Source: Capillidium heterosporum
Lineage: Eukaryota; Entomophthoromycota; Entomophthoromycetes; Entomophthorales; Capillidiaceae
Assembly: GCA_016630905.1 (NCBI GenBank)
Contig: WBMQ01000003.1
Span: 310,001-374,000 of the forward strand
DNA length: 64,000 nucleotides
Direction: 5' to 3'
Below the pieces are notes generated by a model, which was not told where the DNA came from, did no database searches, and saw only the letters and a list, made by a program, of their open reading frames with translations. The stretch's first letter is position 1. Each line of letters opens with the position of its first letter. Position numbers and translations under genes: made by a program. Shown piece by piece: positions 1-12,312 of the stretch.

Positions 1-1761
1 TCTGCTGATAAGGATCACTATTTCCATCATAGGGAATGGTAGGGGCCGAAGAGATAGGTAAGCTACTGTGCAAGCTACTTTGGCGAGATATAGATGGGGA
101 GTAAGGCTCATAGGACGGAGTAGATAGCCCGGCGTAGGGATTGGCACTTAAGCTACGTTCCAATAGATTATCGTAGAGCTTGACAGCGTTAGATAGCTTG
201 TTGTGGAGCTCTATAAAGGTAGAGTGTTTATAATTAGCGTCTTGAAGGCTAAGCGCCAACTTTGGAGCGATGGTGCAGATTTCCGAATATAGAGAATGGG
301 CTAAGGGATCGAAATCCTGACGAATCCCATTCTGAACCGGTTCTACAAGTTTGGAAAACTGTGAAACTTTGGCAGATTCCCGTTCAGATAACGTATGGCT
401 AGATACTATTGGAGCATTGTCCGAATCCTAAGAAAGTTAGTTTACATTTAGATTTTGGATTACCTGGGCATTAGAAGATTGATAAAGCTCCGGATAGGTG
501 TTTACGGTGAACTTTGATTCGTTTATTCTCATCTCTTCCAAAGAAGCGGCAATAGCTGCTGCCAAATCAGCATCCTCAGAAGCTGAATTATTGGGTGGGA
601 TGGTGGTAGTGTTATCGGAAAATTTTACCGATTTAACAGGGGCGGATTGTTTTGCCTCCTGTAACGACAGTTGTATCGCTTTTTGCAAGTCTGCATCGTC
701 AGTCGATCAAATTGGTAGTTGATGTAAGATTTGGAGCAGCCAAGTCGGGCTTAGGTTCTGTGGCGATAAACTCGGAAAGCGATATTGGTTTAGAACTAAA
801 GCTATTAGCATATATCTATAAGGTTAACTTACTCTGAAGACACTTTCTTGAGCTTTAGATAACATCCAATACATACTCGTACCGGTTCATTGATACCAAA
901 GTGGGGTAGGGGTAGGTTATTAGTTGAACAGGTATGGCAAAAAACCAAGCCACAATTACGGCAATGATGCTAGGGTAAATTTAGTACACATAAACCTTCG
1001 GTGTAGTGGTACCTTGCGATTAGTCATAGTAAAATAGTTACGGCATCGCATACAAACTTCACTATCGGTCCATTCTGGAGCCTAAAAGATATTAGCATAG
1101 GCCTATTTTATACATTTACAGTTTTGGTATCAATTAAAGCTGAACTTAATGTTGATTTCTGAGGGAAGTTATACCCTTGCGCCTTCAAAGCGCCATACAC
1201 TTGGCTGGTATAGGCCAATTCTGGTTTTGTTTTGAATGCCTCTGCCCAGTTTTGTATATGTTCCAACATCTTGTTCTGCACCTCTAAGTTGGGAGAAGTC
1301 TAAGTTAAGTATAAATAAATTATATGCTTTTCCATAAATTACCGGAGCTTTAAGTATCGAAACCAAGTCATCCATAAATTCACGAGAAGCTATCTCAACC
1401 AAAAAGTGATTTCCACCATTTTTAACACAGGTATCAGTCAGCTATTGTTAAACGAAATTAAAATGGATAAATGGATAAATCTTACCGATAGAGTAAGTAG
1501 CTGCACGATGGGATTGGTATGTCGCAACCGTCTTCGTAAAGCGGTAGTCACTTCCTTTGCCGGAAATTTCTTACTACGGATATAGTCACTAATCTCTAAA
1601 TTCAAGCCGATATCTTCTTGACCAACCGGCAGAGTTTCAGCGGTTGCCCTATCTAATTTTTGAGGTACATTTTAAATTAATCCAAGGTCAATGTGTGAAT
1701 TTAAAGCCAATTTACCGATAAATTCGTCTACTTGTGAACTCCCGAAAATTGCAGAAAACAT
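1..1761 (-). CDS. VPS27: VPS27-like ESCRT-0 subunit (VHS-FYVE-UIM), 3' end outside window
   Basis: Endosomal sorting protein that binds ubiquitinated cargo and PI3P on endosomes and recruits ESCRT-I. The ATG is at 1759-1761 and the gene reads leftwards through several introns of about 40-60 bases. Exons 1-4 encode a VHS domain (begins [14 protein letters not shown]; later [35 protein letters not shown]). A FYVE zinc finger follows ([14 protein letters not shown], then [14 protein letters not shown] after a 43-base intron, then [15 protein letters not shown]). Two ubiquitin-interacting motifs come next ([15 protein letters not shown] and [15 protein letters not shown], about 560-700). After another intron there is a helical segment like the Vps27 GAT-type region and a Ser/Pro-rich tail reaching position 1. 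Domain order and motifs fit Vps27 and not Hse1, which has SH3 and no FYVE. The C-terminal clathrin-binding end is missing because the window stops. Confidence 0.93.
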
Positions 1762-2056
1762 AGTGTATAGTAGCTACTTTTAAATGTTGATAATGATTGA
1801 AAAGCTAAAGAGTTTTGAGCTTCTTTCTTCACTTGGATATTGAGGTTTGTTGTTAGTTTTGGAACGAAACTGAGTTTCCAAGCCTTGGACTTAGATTAGC
1901 TTGGAGTCGGACTAAATTTCTAAAGGAGATTTAGTCATCATCACCCTTTGAGGAAATGTAATTGGATGAAAGACTTTATTAAATTGGATAATTTAAAAAT
2001 CGCTGATAACCAAATTGACCATCTTTAGATTTGAAGAGTCTAGATAGGGATTTAGC

Positions 2057-3451
2057 ATGCTACTGTTTTTTGCTTTGTATTTAGGGTTGGCTTCGAGCTT
2101 GGCAGCCTCTTACCTAGGGTGTGAGTCGCGCAGTGTACCTTCCAACCTCAACCTCAATGGAACTTTTTTACATATAACCGACATTCATATTGACCCGAGC
2201 TACTTACCTTTAACCGCCCCTTCTGAATTATGCCACCGCCCAAGTTCCAATACTAAATTCAATATTGCCGGAGAATTTGGAACTTTAGGAACCCGATGCG
2301 ATTCACCCATTAAACTCGTTGATGAGTCCTTCCAGTTCATGGCTACCAACTTCAAACAGGTAGATTTTATTATCTATACTGGGGACAGTGCTAGGCATGA
2401 CCGAGATCTCAAGAAGGTACGGACTGGTCAGAACACACTCGATGACCATATTTTAGTTACCAAATACTTTAATGATTTCTTCAACCTGGATAAAACTTTA
2501 GTAATACCGACTATTGGAAACAACGATGCACTCTATCATAATCGAATTGGCGAAGGTAAAAGCGAACCTGTGTATAATTCGTTAATAGAGATTTGGTCGA
2601 AATTTAAAGGACTAGATATTTTGGTGAAAGACTCTCCGGCTCAACTATCATTTTTGAAGGGAGGATACTGGTTGCAATCGTTGCCATCAACCGACAAAGT
2701 GAAGGTAGTAAATTTAAACTCAATGTTCTTCTACGTAGCAAATGATCGCGCAAAAGACTGTAACTTGGCTGGATCTTTGGGTAGGACTATGTTAGTGTGG
2801 TACGAAAAGACTTTAAAGGAACTGCAATCTGCTAGATTGAAGGCTTACGTCATGGGCCACATACCGCCTAAGGACGAGTTAGGGGCAAAGATTCTTTTGC
2901 CGGCGTGCTATGACCAATTTTTAGATATAACAGGGAGGTACTCCAACATAATTATGGCACAATTTTGGGGCCATACCAATACGGATGTAGTGTCGTTTAT
3001 TACCAAGAGTATGCAAAAGAGCATCAGGAACGATACCTACGAGTTCTACACTATGGTTGGTGATACCCAGCCTACTATGGACTTCAAAGAAAACAAAATC
3101 GTCTCTGTCATGACGACCGGTCCTTCGATTACACCGGTACACCATCCTGCTGTAAGGCAATACTACTATGACACTACTAGTTTCAACCTGCTTGGTTATT
3201 ACCAGTACTACGCCAACATAACCGAGGCCAATTTGAAGGGGAAATTGGAGTACAAAGTTGAGTACGATACCTGGTCAGCGTACGGACTGAATTCGTTGAC
3301 ATTGAATGAGTGGAGGATATTCTTGGATAGATTGTTGAACGAAGAAAAGCTATGGGAGAAGTATAGGAGATACATTTCAGTTGGTGCCCCACTTTATTTG
3401 CGGGAGAAGAAATCGGCCTGGAAAAAGGTCAAAACTAAGTTACATATTTAA
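2057..3451 (+). CDS. PPN1: Endopolyphosphatase (calcineurin-like phosphoesterase)
   Basis: Single-exon gene of 464 residues. Residues 1-19 form a signal peptide or signal anchor (MLLFFALYLGLASSLAAS). The metallophosphoesterase motifs appear in order: TDIHIDPSYL (DxH, near residue 42), YTGDSARHDRD (GD, near 107), PTIGNNDALYHN (GNND in place of GNHD, as in this family), VMGHIPPKDE (near 267) and FWGHTNTD (GHxH-like, near 304). Ppn1 cuts long polyphosphate chains in the vacuole; related sphingomyelinase-like phosphodiesterases share the fold, so the substrate is inferred. It is shorter than budding-yeast Ppn1 (about 670 residues) because the N-terminal extension is reduced. The start is the first in-frame ATG and places the signal sequence directly at the N-terminus. 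It is transcribed away from VPS27, from a roughly 300-base shared upstream region. Confidence 0.85.
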   Translation: MLLFFALYLGLASSLAASYLGCESRSVPSNLNLNGTFLHITDIHIDPSYLPLTAPSELCHRPSSNTKFNIAGEFGTLGTRCDSPIKLVDESFQFMATNFKQVDFIIYTGDSARHDRDLKKVRTGQNTLDDHILVTKYFNDFFNLDKTLVIPTIGNNDALYHNRIGEGKSEPVYNSLIEIWSKFKGLDILVKDSPAQLSFLKGGYWLQSLPSTDKVKVVNLNSMFFYVANDRAKDCNLAGSLGRTMLVWYEKTLKELQSARLKAYVMGHIPPKDELGAKILLPACYDQFLDITGRYSNIIMAQFWGHTNTDVVSFITKSMQKSIRNDTYEFYTMVGDTQPTMDFKENKIVSVMTTGPSITPVHHPAVRQYYYDTTSFNLLGYYQYYANITEANLKGKLEYKVEYDTWSAYGLNSLTLNEWRIFLDRLLNEEKLWEKYRRYISVGAPLYLREKKSAWKKVKTKLHI

Positions 3452-3707
3452 CATCGGTAGAAGCGTATTTCCTTAATAGACTAGATTTTTTATAAGTAAA
3501 AAGTATTTTATTTCACTGTATTGAATTTGAATATAATTTAGTTGTACCATGAAACCAATGCTTATTTTAACAATTATTTAGATATATGTAAGAATATTTG
3601 AATGGTTCATATAATCCACCATATCCTTGCTTAAAAGCATTAACACAATTATCAACAGCATTATATGCCATACACGTCTAATTAATTCAGCAATCGCCGA
3701 AATTATT

Positions 3708-5040
3708 TTAAACTTTATTAATCAACGCCGACCAGTCTACTTCACCACCTTCCTTAAGTATACCTAAGCGGTGGTATATGGTACGAGCTCTAATATAGGG
3801 GTCCAACTTCTTGTAAGCTTCAGCCAACTGCTTGGCAAGCTCGTTGCGTTGCAAAGCAATCTGGGTATCCTCGGCAGGAGCCGACGCCCACTTTCGAGTC
3901 AAAGTTTCGAACTGGACGCTGAGGTCCCGGTGGTGATTGAGGGCCGCTTCATAGACAGCCGCATCTTTCATTATTTCGTTTTCCTGCCCGAAGGGGGGCA
4001 AGTAAGAGTAATCTAGCTCACCGGTTCCCCCCAGTTCTTTACGGATCTGGTTGGGGGCAATGTACTGAGTCAGCTCTTCGTTGGAGACAAACTTGATCTT
4101 GGCCGAGACGACTGGGTCCAACATACCCGATATCACTTTGAAAATACCTAGATTACAAGTCAATTTCCAGTCTATAGAATTCGAAATATGTTTGTGTATT
4201 ACCTGAAAAGAACCAAGGGGCGTTCAAAACCAAAATACGTCCTAAAGATTCGGGGTAGTAGCGTTCGAGGCAAGTGATCATGAACTTCAAGGAAGAGTAA
4301 TCCTAAAAACATTAGTTTAAACCTAGAGACTCTTGATTACCATGTTGGCGGTGGTGAATCCTGTCAGATCGAACACCAAGGTAACGGTATCGACTGGGGA
4401 TACGAACAGTAGTCGTGCCGACTCCATAAGGAGGATCATAAAGGTCTGTAGCTCGTCCAAGTTTATTTCGTTAGGGTCGTGGAGGCTGGATACGATATAA
4501 CTACAAAGGTAAGCTAATATTGAAATATAAAGCTTACCAAACTGGTCGGTTCTCCAAGTCAATTCCTTGGAATCGTACTTCCCCCTTTTTGGAAGGCTCC
4601 ATATTTGTTTGTTCTTCGCCAACCTTTTTTATTTTGTTGACATCGTTCGTATGGAACCAAGTTATCGCTTTGGTAAACATTTTCAACCCCTCTTCAACAT
4701 CCCATTTTCGTGCTCTCAAAAATCGCAAAACTACGTCGTCAGGGTGGTCGTACTGGATGGTGCTGAAAACTTGCTTACTGAAAACTTCGTAACTCAAGGA
4801 AGTTGGATCTAGCTCGACATTTTCATCACCATTCTTCTTGTTGAGACCTTTGGACAGTTTGTTGCGCAAGGAAGCGAAGCCTAGACTTGGTGACTTGTCT
4901 TTGGACTTCTCTTTCGTGACGTTCAACGTATCCTGCTTCTTCTCTTTACTTATTTCATCTAAAAATTTGAAGTAGCTGGCGTAGAACTCTTTTAGGGTGC
5001 TGGTCTGCTTGTCATCGAGGTTGAAGTATCGGCCTGACAT
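3708..5040 (-). CDS. CRAL-TRIO (Sec14-like) lipid-transfer protein
   Basis: Four exons joined by three short introns (near 4500-4537, 4300-4341 and 4150-4203). The N-terminus is charged (MSGRYFNLDDKQTSTLKEF), followed by the CRAL-TRIO N-terminal helices (DVVLRFLRARKWDVEEGLKM) and the lipid-binding core (LVFDLTGFTTANMDYSSLKF, CLERYYPESLGRILVLNAPW, FKVISGMLDPVVSAKIKF). A C-terminal extension ends in KLDPYIRARTIYHRLGIL, typical of filamentous-fungal relatives of this family. Proteins of this type exchange phosphatidylinositol or other lipids between membranes; the ligand cannot be told from sequence. The GRPVW..SSL junction and the ANM-DYSS junction are supported by family homology and clean GTAAGC/GTAATC donors. 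It is convergent with PPN1, 256 bases between stops. Confidence 0.88.
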
Positions 5041-7050
5041 GGTGCTAACTGAAAAATGTTTTCGACCCTACCTTTTATTTGAATGATCTTTTGGTGTCAA
5101 ATGTTTAGCCGAGTTCTAAGCTTAGTATATTTTGGTGATATCACCGATAGGCTGGTCAATTTGGAAGCCATTAGTAATTGGATAGATTTTTCAGTCAAAG
5201 TACTATTCGTTCAGAAAAAAGGGCAGTTATTTACAACTAAACTTATGACTGAATATATAATTTTTATGAACAAAGCAGTATCTTATTTTTAGAACAGTTA
5301 TGCCAAGAAAATTGGAATGGGAAATTTTACGGATAGTTTTATCCGATAGACAAAAGTGTAGTGGCTGAATAAAGACCATTGATGGTAGTTCTTATAAAGT
5401 GAACTTTGTTCATACTTCAAATATATTTACTTTCCTGAAGCTACCTCTAACTACCTTAGTATTTAACTATATATTTTGAGATGCTATTTTGATTTATTTA
5501 TCCGAATACCTACAATCTCTATTGTGCACTGCTAACGTTCAAATAATAAATGTTGGTTTGTGAATATTATTAATGTGCAAATTCCATTATATAACCTATT
5601 ATGAAACTGTGTCTAATTGTTTTCTTTGGAATCTAATTCAACTAGATATTTCCTAGTGACTTTAGTATACTACTTTTAATCTACACTATCTTTATATAGC
5701 TGTATACCTGAAGCAGCTTTAACTTGGTTTATATTGTAGCTTGAAACTAATTTCTACACTGATATAGCTTTTAGTGCTTTGTCGTTTATATTAAGGAGTT
5801 CTATGACAAGTGATTTGACATTGTTCTTGTGGATAGTCAAATTTAACGAACGCAATAATTGTACTTCAATATATAAAAATCATATTTGATATATATCTGC
5901 ATTGGGGTTAACTATATAAGAACCTTTATAATAGCTATTTAAAAGTGATCACATTTGCTTTAAAACCGAGCCAAATTTAGCTATAAAACGTGCCAATATT
6001 CTTTGAGAAATAACTTTTAAAAGTAGCATTCCTTGTTCATTTAGAAGGTACAGGTGTATACAAACGTATTAAATTGTCGGTGCACATCTATTTACACTTT
6101 GCTTCTAGATCACTGTTAAAAAGAATGATCCAAGGTGTGTAGAATTATTTTTACTTCTTCCAACAGCTATGCTTTTACCTTATAGGAAGTAGCACTGCTT
6201 ATATAAAATTGAACTTGGATCCTTGAAATATACCTGCCAACCAATATATAGCCTGTACATATCTGGCTATTTCAATTGCCTATACCATATTTAGCTGGGC
6301 CAATTAAACCGTTTACCGCACATACAAAATAAATATTGCAATGTGTTATACCAGTAAAAGTTAATTAGCAAATATACCTAAATGTATTCATTAAAATCCT
6401 ATATATAGCGATCTCTTATTCAATATCCTTAGACCTATTCCAAAATTCGACGAGTCGATCATTTCAATTTTCCCCAGGCACCTATAACTACACATCATCG
6501 CTAAACACCAGTCCATAGAGTATGCTTAAGGATATATTTGGAAGAATCCGAGAAACCCATTTCTAAATCTCATTTCAAGATCGATTGGAAAGATGTCTCC
6601 TAAGCTTTCGATGTTTTCAAAGCTTACCGAACTCTACCCAAGTCAGAAATTAGCTCCCCCACCAACATCTACTATTTCAGAACTTTACTCCAGCTTTTAA
6701 TTTAAAGCTATTTAGCAGTATAACTATATATATATAAACACCCAGATTTTCTGTAACAACAATATTCTTGAGAGTTGACTCTTGAGTAGAACTTTTAATA
6801 GCTTCAGGTACCCGCTCATAATTTATTACTCTACAAACAGCATCCTTTAATTGGAACTTATTTGTTCGTAATCCTGCAAATTTCCCACTCTACAAAACCA
6901 AGCTTACTCAGGCAGTAAGTAGATCATAAGAAAAGAAGCCAGCCTTTCAATTTACCCTACTCTATTACTTTGTCATCAAAAATGCTAAAAGGCAGTAAGT
7001 CGCCTACATTCCTTATTTTTTAGTTATTGTCAACACTTCCTACCTTTACT
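5041..7050. other. Intergenic region, AT-rich, upstream of two genes
   Basis: Two kilobases without a recognisable gene. It lies 5' of the CRAL-TRIO gene (leftwards) and 5' of the RGS gene (rightwards), so it should hold two promoters. A 35-codon frame at 6593-6700 (MSPKLSMFSKLTELYP...) has a plausible start context and may be a small ORF or leader exon. The string GGCAGTAAGT occurs twice (about 6912 and 6991), the second followed by ATTTTTTAG, suggesting a possible intron in the RGS 5' leader; I could not prove it. Confidence 0.5.
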
Positions 7051-7722
7051 ATGCTCGAACTAACTACTCCTTCTGTAGGTCCAGCCATCTCCAACCTAGA
7101 TTCAACAGCCGTATCCTTACAAGATGTTTTGAGTGGCTCGACCAACCTAACCCTACAAGATGTTTTGAGTGGCAACCCTATCTTCAACAGCAAGTTCGAG
7201 CAATTTCGAAAGTTTTTATCTAAAATCGAGCACAGCTTGGAAAACTTGGAGTTCCAACTTTGGTTCACCAACTACGAGAAGCGGTTCTTCACTGTACACG
7301 GCGGTGGGCCTCCCGGGTTCCAACCTCTCAAGCCACCCCCAGTAGTCAATTTGTTGAGCTTGGAAAATCGATCTAGAGATGGCTATGATATATTTTTGGA
7401 GATACCTATGCATCTGCACAAACTTATGGCTGGCGAGACCAAATGGACCAAGTCCTTATTTTCGTTGAAGAAGAACAAACCTAAGCTTGACTTTGTGTGT
7501 CCTAGCACCCACCCCTTCAACGAGGAGATCGATATGGCAGTAAGATTGTTCTTGGACCCCGCTTCCTCGTTGGAGTTGAATGTTCCTGGTAAAATGCGGG
7601 ACCAGTGTCTCAAGAAGTTGACGTTGTCGACCCACCCCGATTCCTTACGCCCCATCTATGAGCATATCAATCAACTGTTACTAGGATCCTGGACCTCCTT
7701 TGTCAACCGATCCAAGAAATAG
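7051..7722 (+). CDS. RGS-domain protein (regulator of G-protein signalling)
   Basis: Intronless frame of 223 residues from the ATG at 7051. Residues about 20-45 contain a tandem duplication, SLQDVLSG then TLQDVLSG, of the short motif that precedes RGS domains in many fungal proteins. The RGS fold follows: FEQFRKFLSKIEHSLENLEF, then LWFTNYEKRFF, a Pro/Gly-rich insertion (GGGPPGFQPLKPPPVV), and the later helices (AVRLFLDPASSLELNVPG, LSTHPDSLRPIYEHINQLL). RGS proteins speed GTP hydrolysis by G-alpha subunits. No membrane segment follows, unlike Rax1-type RGS proteins. The upstream frame is open only from a TTG at 7027, so 7051 is the first usable start unless a 5' exon exists. Confidence 0.8.
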   Translation: MLELTTPSVGPAISNLDSTAVSLQDVLSGSTNLTLQDVLSGNPIFNSKFEQFRKFLSKIEHSLENLEFQLWFTNYEKRFFTVHGGGPPGFQPLKPPPVVNLLSLENRSRDGYDIFLEIPMHLHKLMAGETKWTKSLFSLKKNKPKLDFVCPSTHPFNEEIDMAVRLFLDPASSLELNVPGKMRDQCLKKLTLSTHPDSLRPIYEHINQLLLGSWTSFVNRSKK

Positions 7723-9166
7723 TTTCTTTGACTTCTAACCTATCCATAACTTTGGGAACGCTATAAATGCAATTTGCATCGTATTGTAGGCCAATACTGC
7801 AGCATCTTCAACACAATAATAATCTTATTTTAATTTTTGCCATTCATTACTTTTATTAGCGTTTACTATAATGGCAAACAGCCTACTATTCTATAATATA
7901 GGCTTTTACCAATAAATCAAGCTTGATATACAACAGTTTAAGAAATATTTAATTTTCCGAATATTTAGCTGTACGCCTATCCTTTTAACTGTCAGTTTCA
8001 AATCAAATATCCAAATTCTACTCGATAGCTGAGTATCTACTACGACCATCACTACATTGTATATATAATAAGCAACTTAAGATCCCTTAGGCAACACTAG
8101 AATAGGGAACATTCGGAGATTATTTAAAGATAAATCGATTGCCAACCTATGGAAATAAGATTATTCCTCAAAAATCCTTATTCAATTAATAAACGCAATA
8201 AAATATACCCTTTTAAGTTTATTACAAATATATTGAGGCCCATCGATATTTTGCCAAAGAACCCTGAAAACTATATATATACCATATAGAGCTCCTTCTG
8301 GCTTCGATTTCTTGAAGGTAGTAGGGCAAAATCTCCCAATATGAAGCTCGAATTGAGATAGAAATAAACTAGAGTATGAGGAGGTTGAACAATTAAAAAG
8401 AACTAACCAATCTATCTGCCAGGAAACATAGATGATACAAATGCATATGTATTTCCAACACTAGTAACGGGTATTGCCTTACTAATGTCGCTCAGCGCTT
8501 TTAAATTGCTTTCACTATAAACTCAGATGTTTGCTTTGAAAATTTTGTTATTTCTGATTCTATACTTTTAAAATATATATCTTGACACTAATAATTTCAA
8601 TATATTGTTGGTGGGTAAACTATTTATCAATATAATGAAAATTGTAAACATGTTATTTTAGATTGAAAACTATTTCTAACGATGACAGGTACTATTTACT
8701 TTTCTAAATTGAAAAGTTTCAAGCTTATATATATTAGACAGCTGTTGGCATAGAAGTTTAATCAAAACTAAGGATCTATTCCAAATATTTCTACTCTAAC
8801 TTATAACAATGTGTATAGTTTCTAATAATGACAAAGAAACATATACATACTAAGGAGAAAAGTATCGTTAAAGGCGCTCTAAAGATACACTTTGCAGATA
8901 TCAGAAAATGTTCACATGAAGCTATATTATATACTTTTAAATTTATTTGCTTTAAATTCAATTTTATATTTAAACTAATTATTCAATAGTATAGCTAAAC
9001 ACCGATGAAATCAGTTACTTTTATACCTTTTATAAGTATGTATAAATACAAATATAAAAATAGACCTATGAAGACAACCTAAACAAATAGCAATAATCAA
9101 AAGCGATAAGAGAAGCTACACTTACATTTTATAAATACCAACTAAATGACACATCGTAAAGACAAC
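7723..9166. other. Intergenic region, nothing recognised
   Basis: About 1.4 kb of AT-rich sequence between the convergent RGS and NAR1 genes. I see no tRNA, long frame or repeat family here, only short AT runs. Confidence 0.5.
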
Positions 9167-11136
9167 TCACCAGTTACTTCCAAGTCCAGTCGTAACGTTG
9201 GGAATATTTTCTTCTACAGCATGGTACTGAGTCATTATCGACTTTAAATATATCTCTTCGTCTCTACCATCGTCTACCCGCTTCAAAAGATCATTCGCTT
9301 CGGCTTTAATGCCGAGCCAAGTGTTATAAAGATAGTGTAGCCAGATATTGTTCTGTGGAAGCAGGTTCTTTTGATAGATGTCGAAAGTTTGATTTATGCG
9401 AGTGTAGCTCGTTTTCATATCGGACAGCCAATCTTTCAACGAAACTGTCGAGTCTTCTGGTTTTAGCTGGCCTCCGCCGTTGATACAGCCTAAGTTTGAA
9501 AATGATGGTTAAATAATAGTCGATAAGATAAAGATACCTGAAGGGCAAGCCATAACTTCAACGTAATGGTAAAAGTTTGCCTTGGATTTGATTTTGGTAC
9601 TCTTGATGACGTTTTGGATGTTGCGGAATCCGTATGCAGATAGGCACTTTAAAAGTTGGTTACCATCCCTATCCTAAAATTGAATATGGTTAGAAATTTC
9701 ATCGACCATATGCATTACAATTAAAATAACTTCTCTCTTATCCGAATTTCTAACCGTCTGAATCATTAATTGAACTGAACTACCATCCGAACTATCTATC
9801 GCAAAGTTTTGTTTCGAGGGGTGGGACATAGTAGTAATTTTAGACAATGGGTCACTAAGTTCGTCGTTCGTTAAACATAGAGAGTGAAGTTGCTGTGCCA
9901 CAGAAAGGATGAAAAACTCCAAATAACCACCCGATGAAGATAGTGAAAACTGGTAGTGACTTGGGTTTCTCCCATATTCCTTCCAAATCTCCAGTTGACT
10001 GTCCTCAAACTCTTGTAAAGTCGTCGCTACTAGTTGATCATAGTTGGAATCGGAGTTCAACAAGGCAAATAGGCAATCCATTGGACTCTCTGGAAGGGCT
10101 GGAAGGTCGCTATTATGCTGTTGTAAAAGTTGCTCAAGTTCAGTACTTGTAATTACGCAATCTACATCTCGAGTCCGGTAAACTTCATCAAAGAAATCTT
10201 GGCGGGAAGCCTCTAGCTTTTTATCATAGCAGGGCATGACAGTTACATGGTAAATTTTATCGGGGCTTATAATAAAAATAGTCTTAGATTAAAGTAAAAA
10301 TAATACATACCTAATGCCATTACGATTCGAAAAGAAACTTTTTACCAAAGAACCCATGATCTGTTGAGGTGACTTTACCTTTGAAAGTAGAGGTAAGACT
10401 TTACTATGTTTCTTTTCGGCATAACAAATCCAGCCTAAAGTTAAATATTAAATAAAACTAAATCATATAAACAAATACCTGGGCAAGCCGATGCTAGCAA
10501 AGGGAAACTTTCTGACTTATTACACTGCAAAGTATTGATGAACTCATAAGCTCCCTCCAACAGCGCTATATCCTTAGCTATGCCCAAATCAAATACTAAA
10601 TCAACTTCTAAAGTAGATTTGAAAAAATGGACAATCTTCTGAGCTACTACAGCTGTCGATAATTTAAATTTAGTTGCCATGGAAGCTAAAGTTTGAGGTG
10701 CCAAAGTAACGGCTATAACTTTGACATTTTCGGTATCGCCTCTAACTTTAGCTTCACTATTCTCTTTCAAAACTCTCTCAACTTCTAAATGGGATTGGAG
10801 TTGGACAAGCACCGTCTCAGCTGAAGTTATACAACCACTAAAAATAAAAAAGTAATGTAAATAAAATATACACATATATAAATAATTCATTTACCTACAA
10901 GCTAAACAGTCGGTTAGAGAAATTTCTGCCTTCTTCAAAGCTGTGTTTTCTTCGGCATTTCCGGTATCCAATTCCACTTTGTACTCGATATCGTCAATGT
11001 TTTTAAAGTCAATTGAATTTTTGTTGTCATCTTTAAGCTTTTTAGCTGGTAAACTTTCTACAGGTTTGATACATGCTTGCGAGGGTGCTAAATAATCGTC
11101 TAGATCTATAAGCTTCAATCCGTTACTCAATGACAT
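9167..11136 (-). CDS. NAR1: Cytosolic Fe-S cluster assembly factor Nar1 (hydrogenase-like)
   Basis: Iron-only-hydrogenase-like protein of the cytosolic iron-sulfur assembly (CIA) machinery. It passes clusters from the Nbp35-Cfd1 scaffold towards the Cia1-Cia2-Met18 targeting complex. The gene begins [20 protein letters not shown] and has about five short introns. The N-terminal cluster ligands are seen as a single Cys in PSQACIKP and the CLACSGC motif, which spans an intron. The second-cluster cysteines lie in [30 protein letters not shown] and [16 protein letters not shown], the last two also across or beside introns. Conserved REVDCVIT-like ([15 protein letters not shown]), SSSGGYLE and [14 protein letters not shown] blocks are present. 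The chain ends in ...GSNW: a C-terminal Trp, the known targeting tripeptide-type end bound by the CIA targeting complex. Length is close to the usual 450-490 residues. Confidence 0.93.
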
Positions 11137-12312
11137 TTCGTATTGTTATTCTTGCTTTTTTGAAAGAATAAGAATTGGTGCTTATATACTTTTACTATCA
11201 ATCTAAATCTAATCTAAGGCTTATGAGATTGATTTTGCACTAAATTCTAGTCAATCTTGGGGTTGAATTCCTTTATCAATGGCGTATTTTTATCTTATTA
11301 TTTTTAAACTTTGTCCAATATTGGAAACAGTAGGTGGTAAATTCTATGGCCAAATTAGTGCAAAGTACTTATGCTCTATTGGTTATAAATTAAATACACC
11401 TTTGATATCAATATTATATATCTTATTAGTAATCCTAATCATGGTGATTCATCAAAATCAATACATCTGACCTCACGATAAAGGATTGGATACCCCATAC
11501 CTAAGATTTTCAGGTAGAAATTTGCTAGAGATGGGATATGTATGGACATAGTCGCTTTATTCTTTTTGTATTTTACCGTTGTACCTGGATGTTATAGCTA
11601 CAAGCTGGTGAATATACTCCAACAAGTATCGTTATACTTGAATGCTTTACAAGAGATTTTAGATTCTATTTTCCAATACATTTTGGTTGCTATATATAAC
11701 TGATCAATCGAAACCACTTTGACCTTCATGGTCTAATTCCAGTGTTTTTGTTTGGATAAATCTGATCATATAAAGAATACAAGTGTAGTATTCAGCTTTC
11801 ATCGAATATTGGCTTGACTAGTCTTGGAAATCATATTCAGGCTTTTGATGTAAATTTTGTACTTATCCATCTCTTGTTTATTTAGACTTTCTTGTAGTTA
11901 TATTTCTTTAGAAACTACTCTGATTTATTTCAAGTTAACATTTCAAGCTCCTCATACATCCCTTTATTTTCCATCTCATCCGCTTATTGACTGGGTAAAT
12001 TGAATTCAAAACTCAATATTAGTCAACTAAGCTTCTTCAATAAGCTTCTCCGTCTGTCAAGCACCCCATCCCTTCCAGAAATGCGAGCCAATGAAGTAGT
12101 AGTAATTTGTACATGGTTTCCAAGGAGCATAGCTACTGGCCAATTAAAGCTGGAATTCAGTAAACTTTAATGGAGCTGATAAAATGACGTTTTGTAATTT
12201 GATCCCATTTTACATTTCAGAAGCCAAGGACTCAAGGCGCAACTCATTTTCTTCACCTTTATACCTAAAAGAAGTAGACTCATATGTACGCCTTATAAAC
12301 TAATCGAAGCTG
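11137..12312. other. Intergenic region between divergent genes
   Basis: About 1.2 kb separating the NAR1 start from the gene at 12313. It should contain both promoters. A 63-codon frame at 11279-11470 is AT-rich and hydrophobic and I do not regard it as a gene. Confidence 0.5.

Noticed and set aside
9140..9170. Splicing past the NAR1 stop (GTGAGT overlaps the TGA)
   Set aside because: Ending at Trp matches the known C-terminal tryptophan of Nar1, so the stop is kept.
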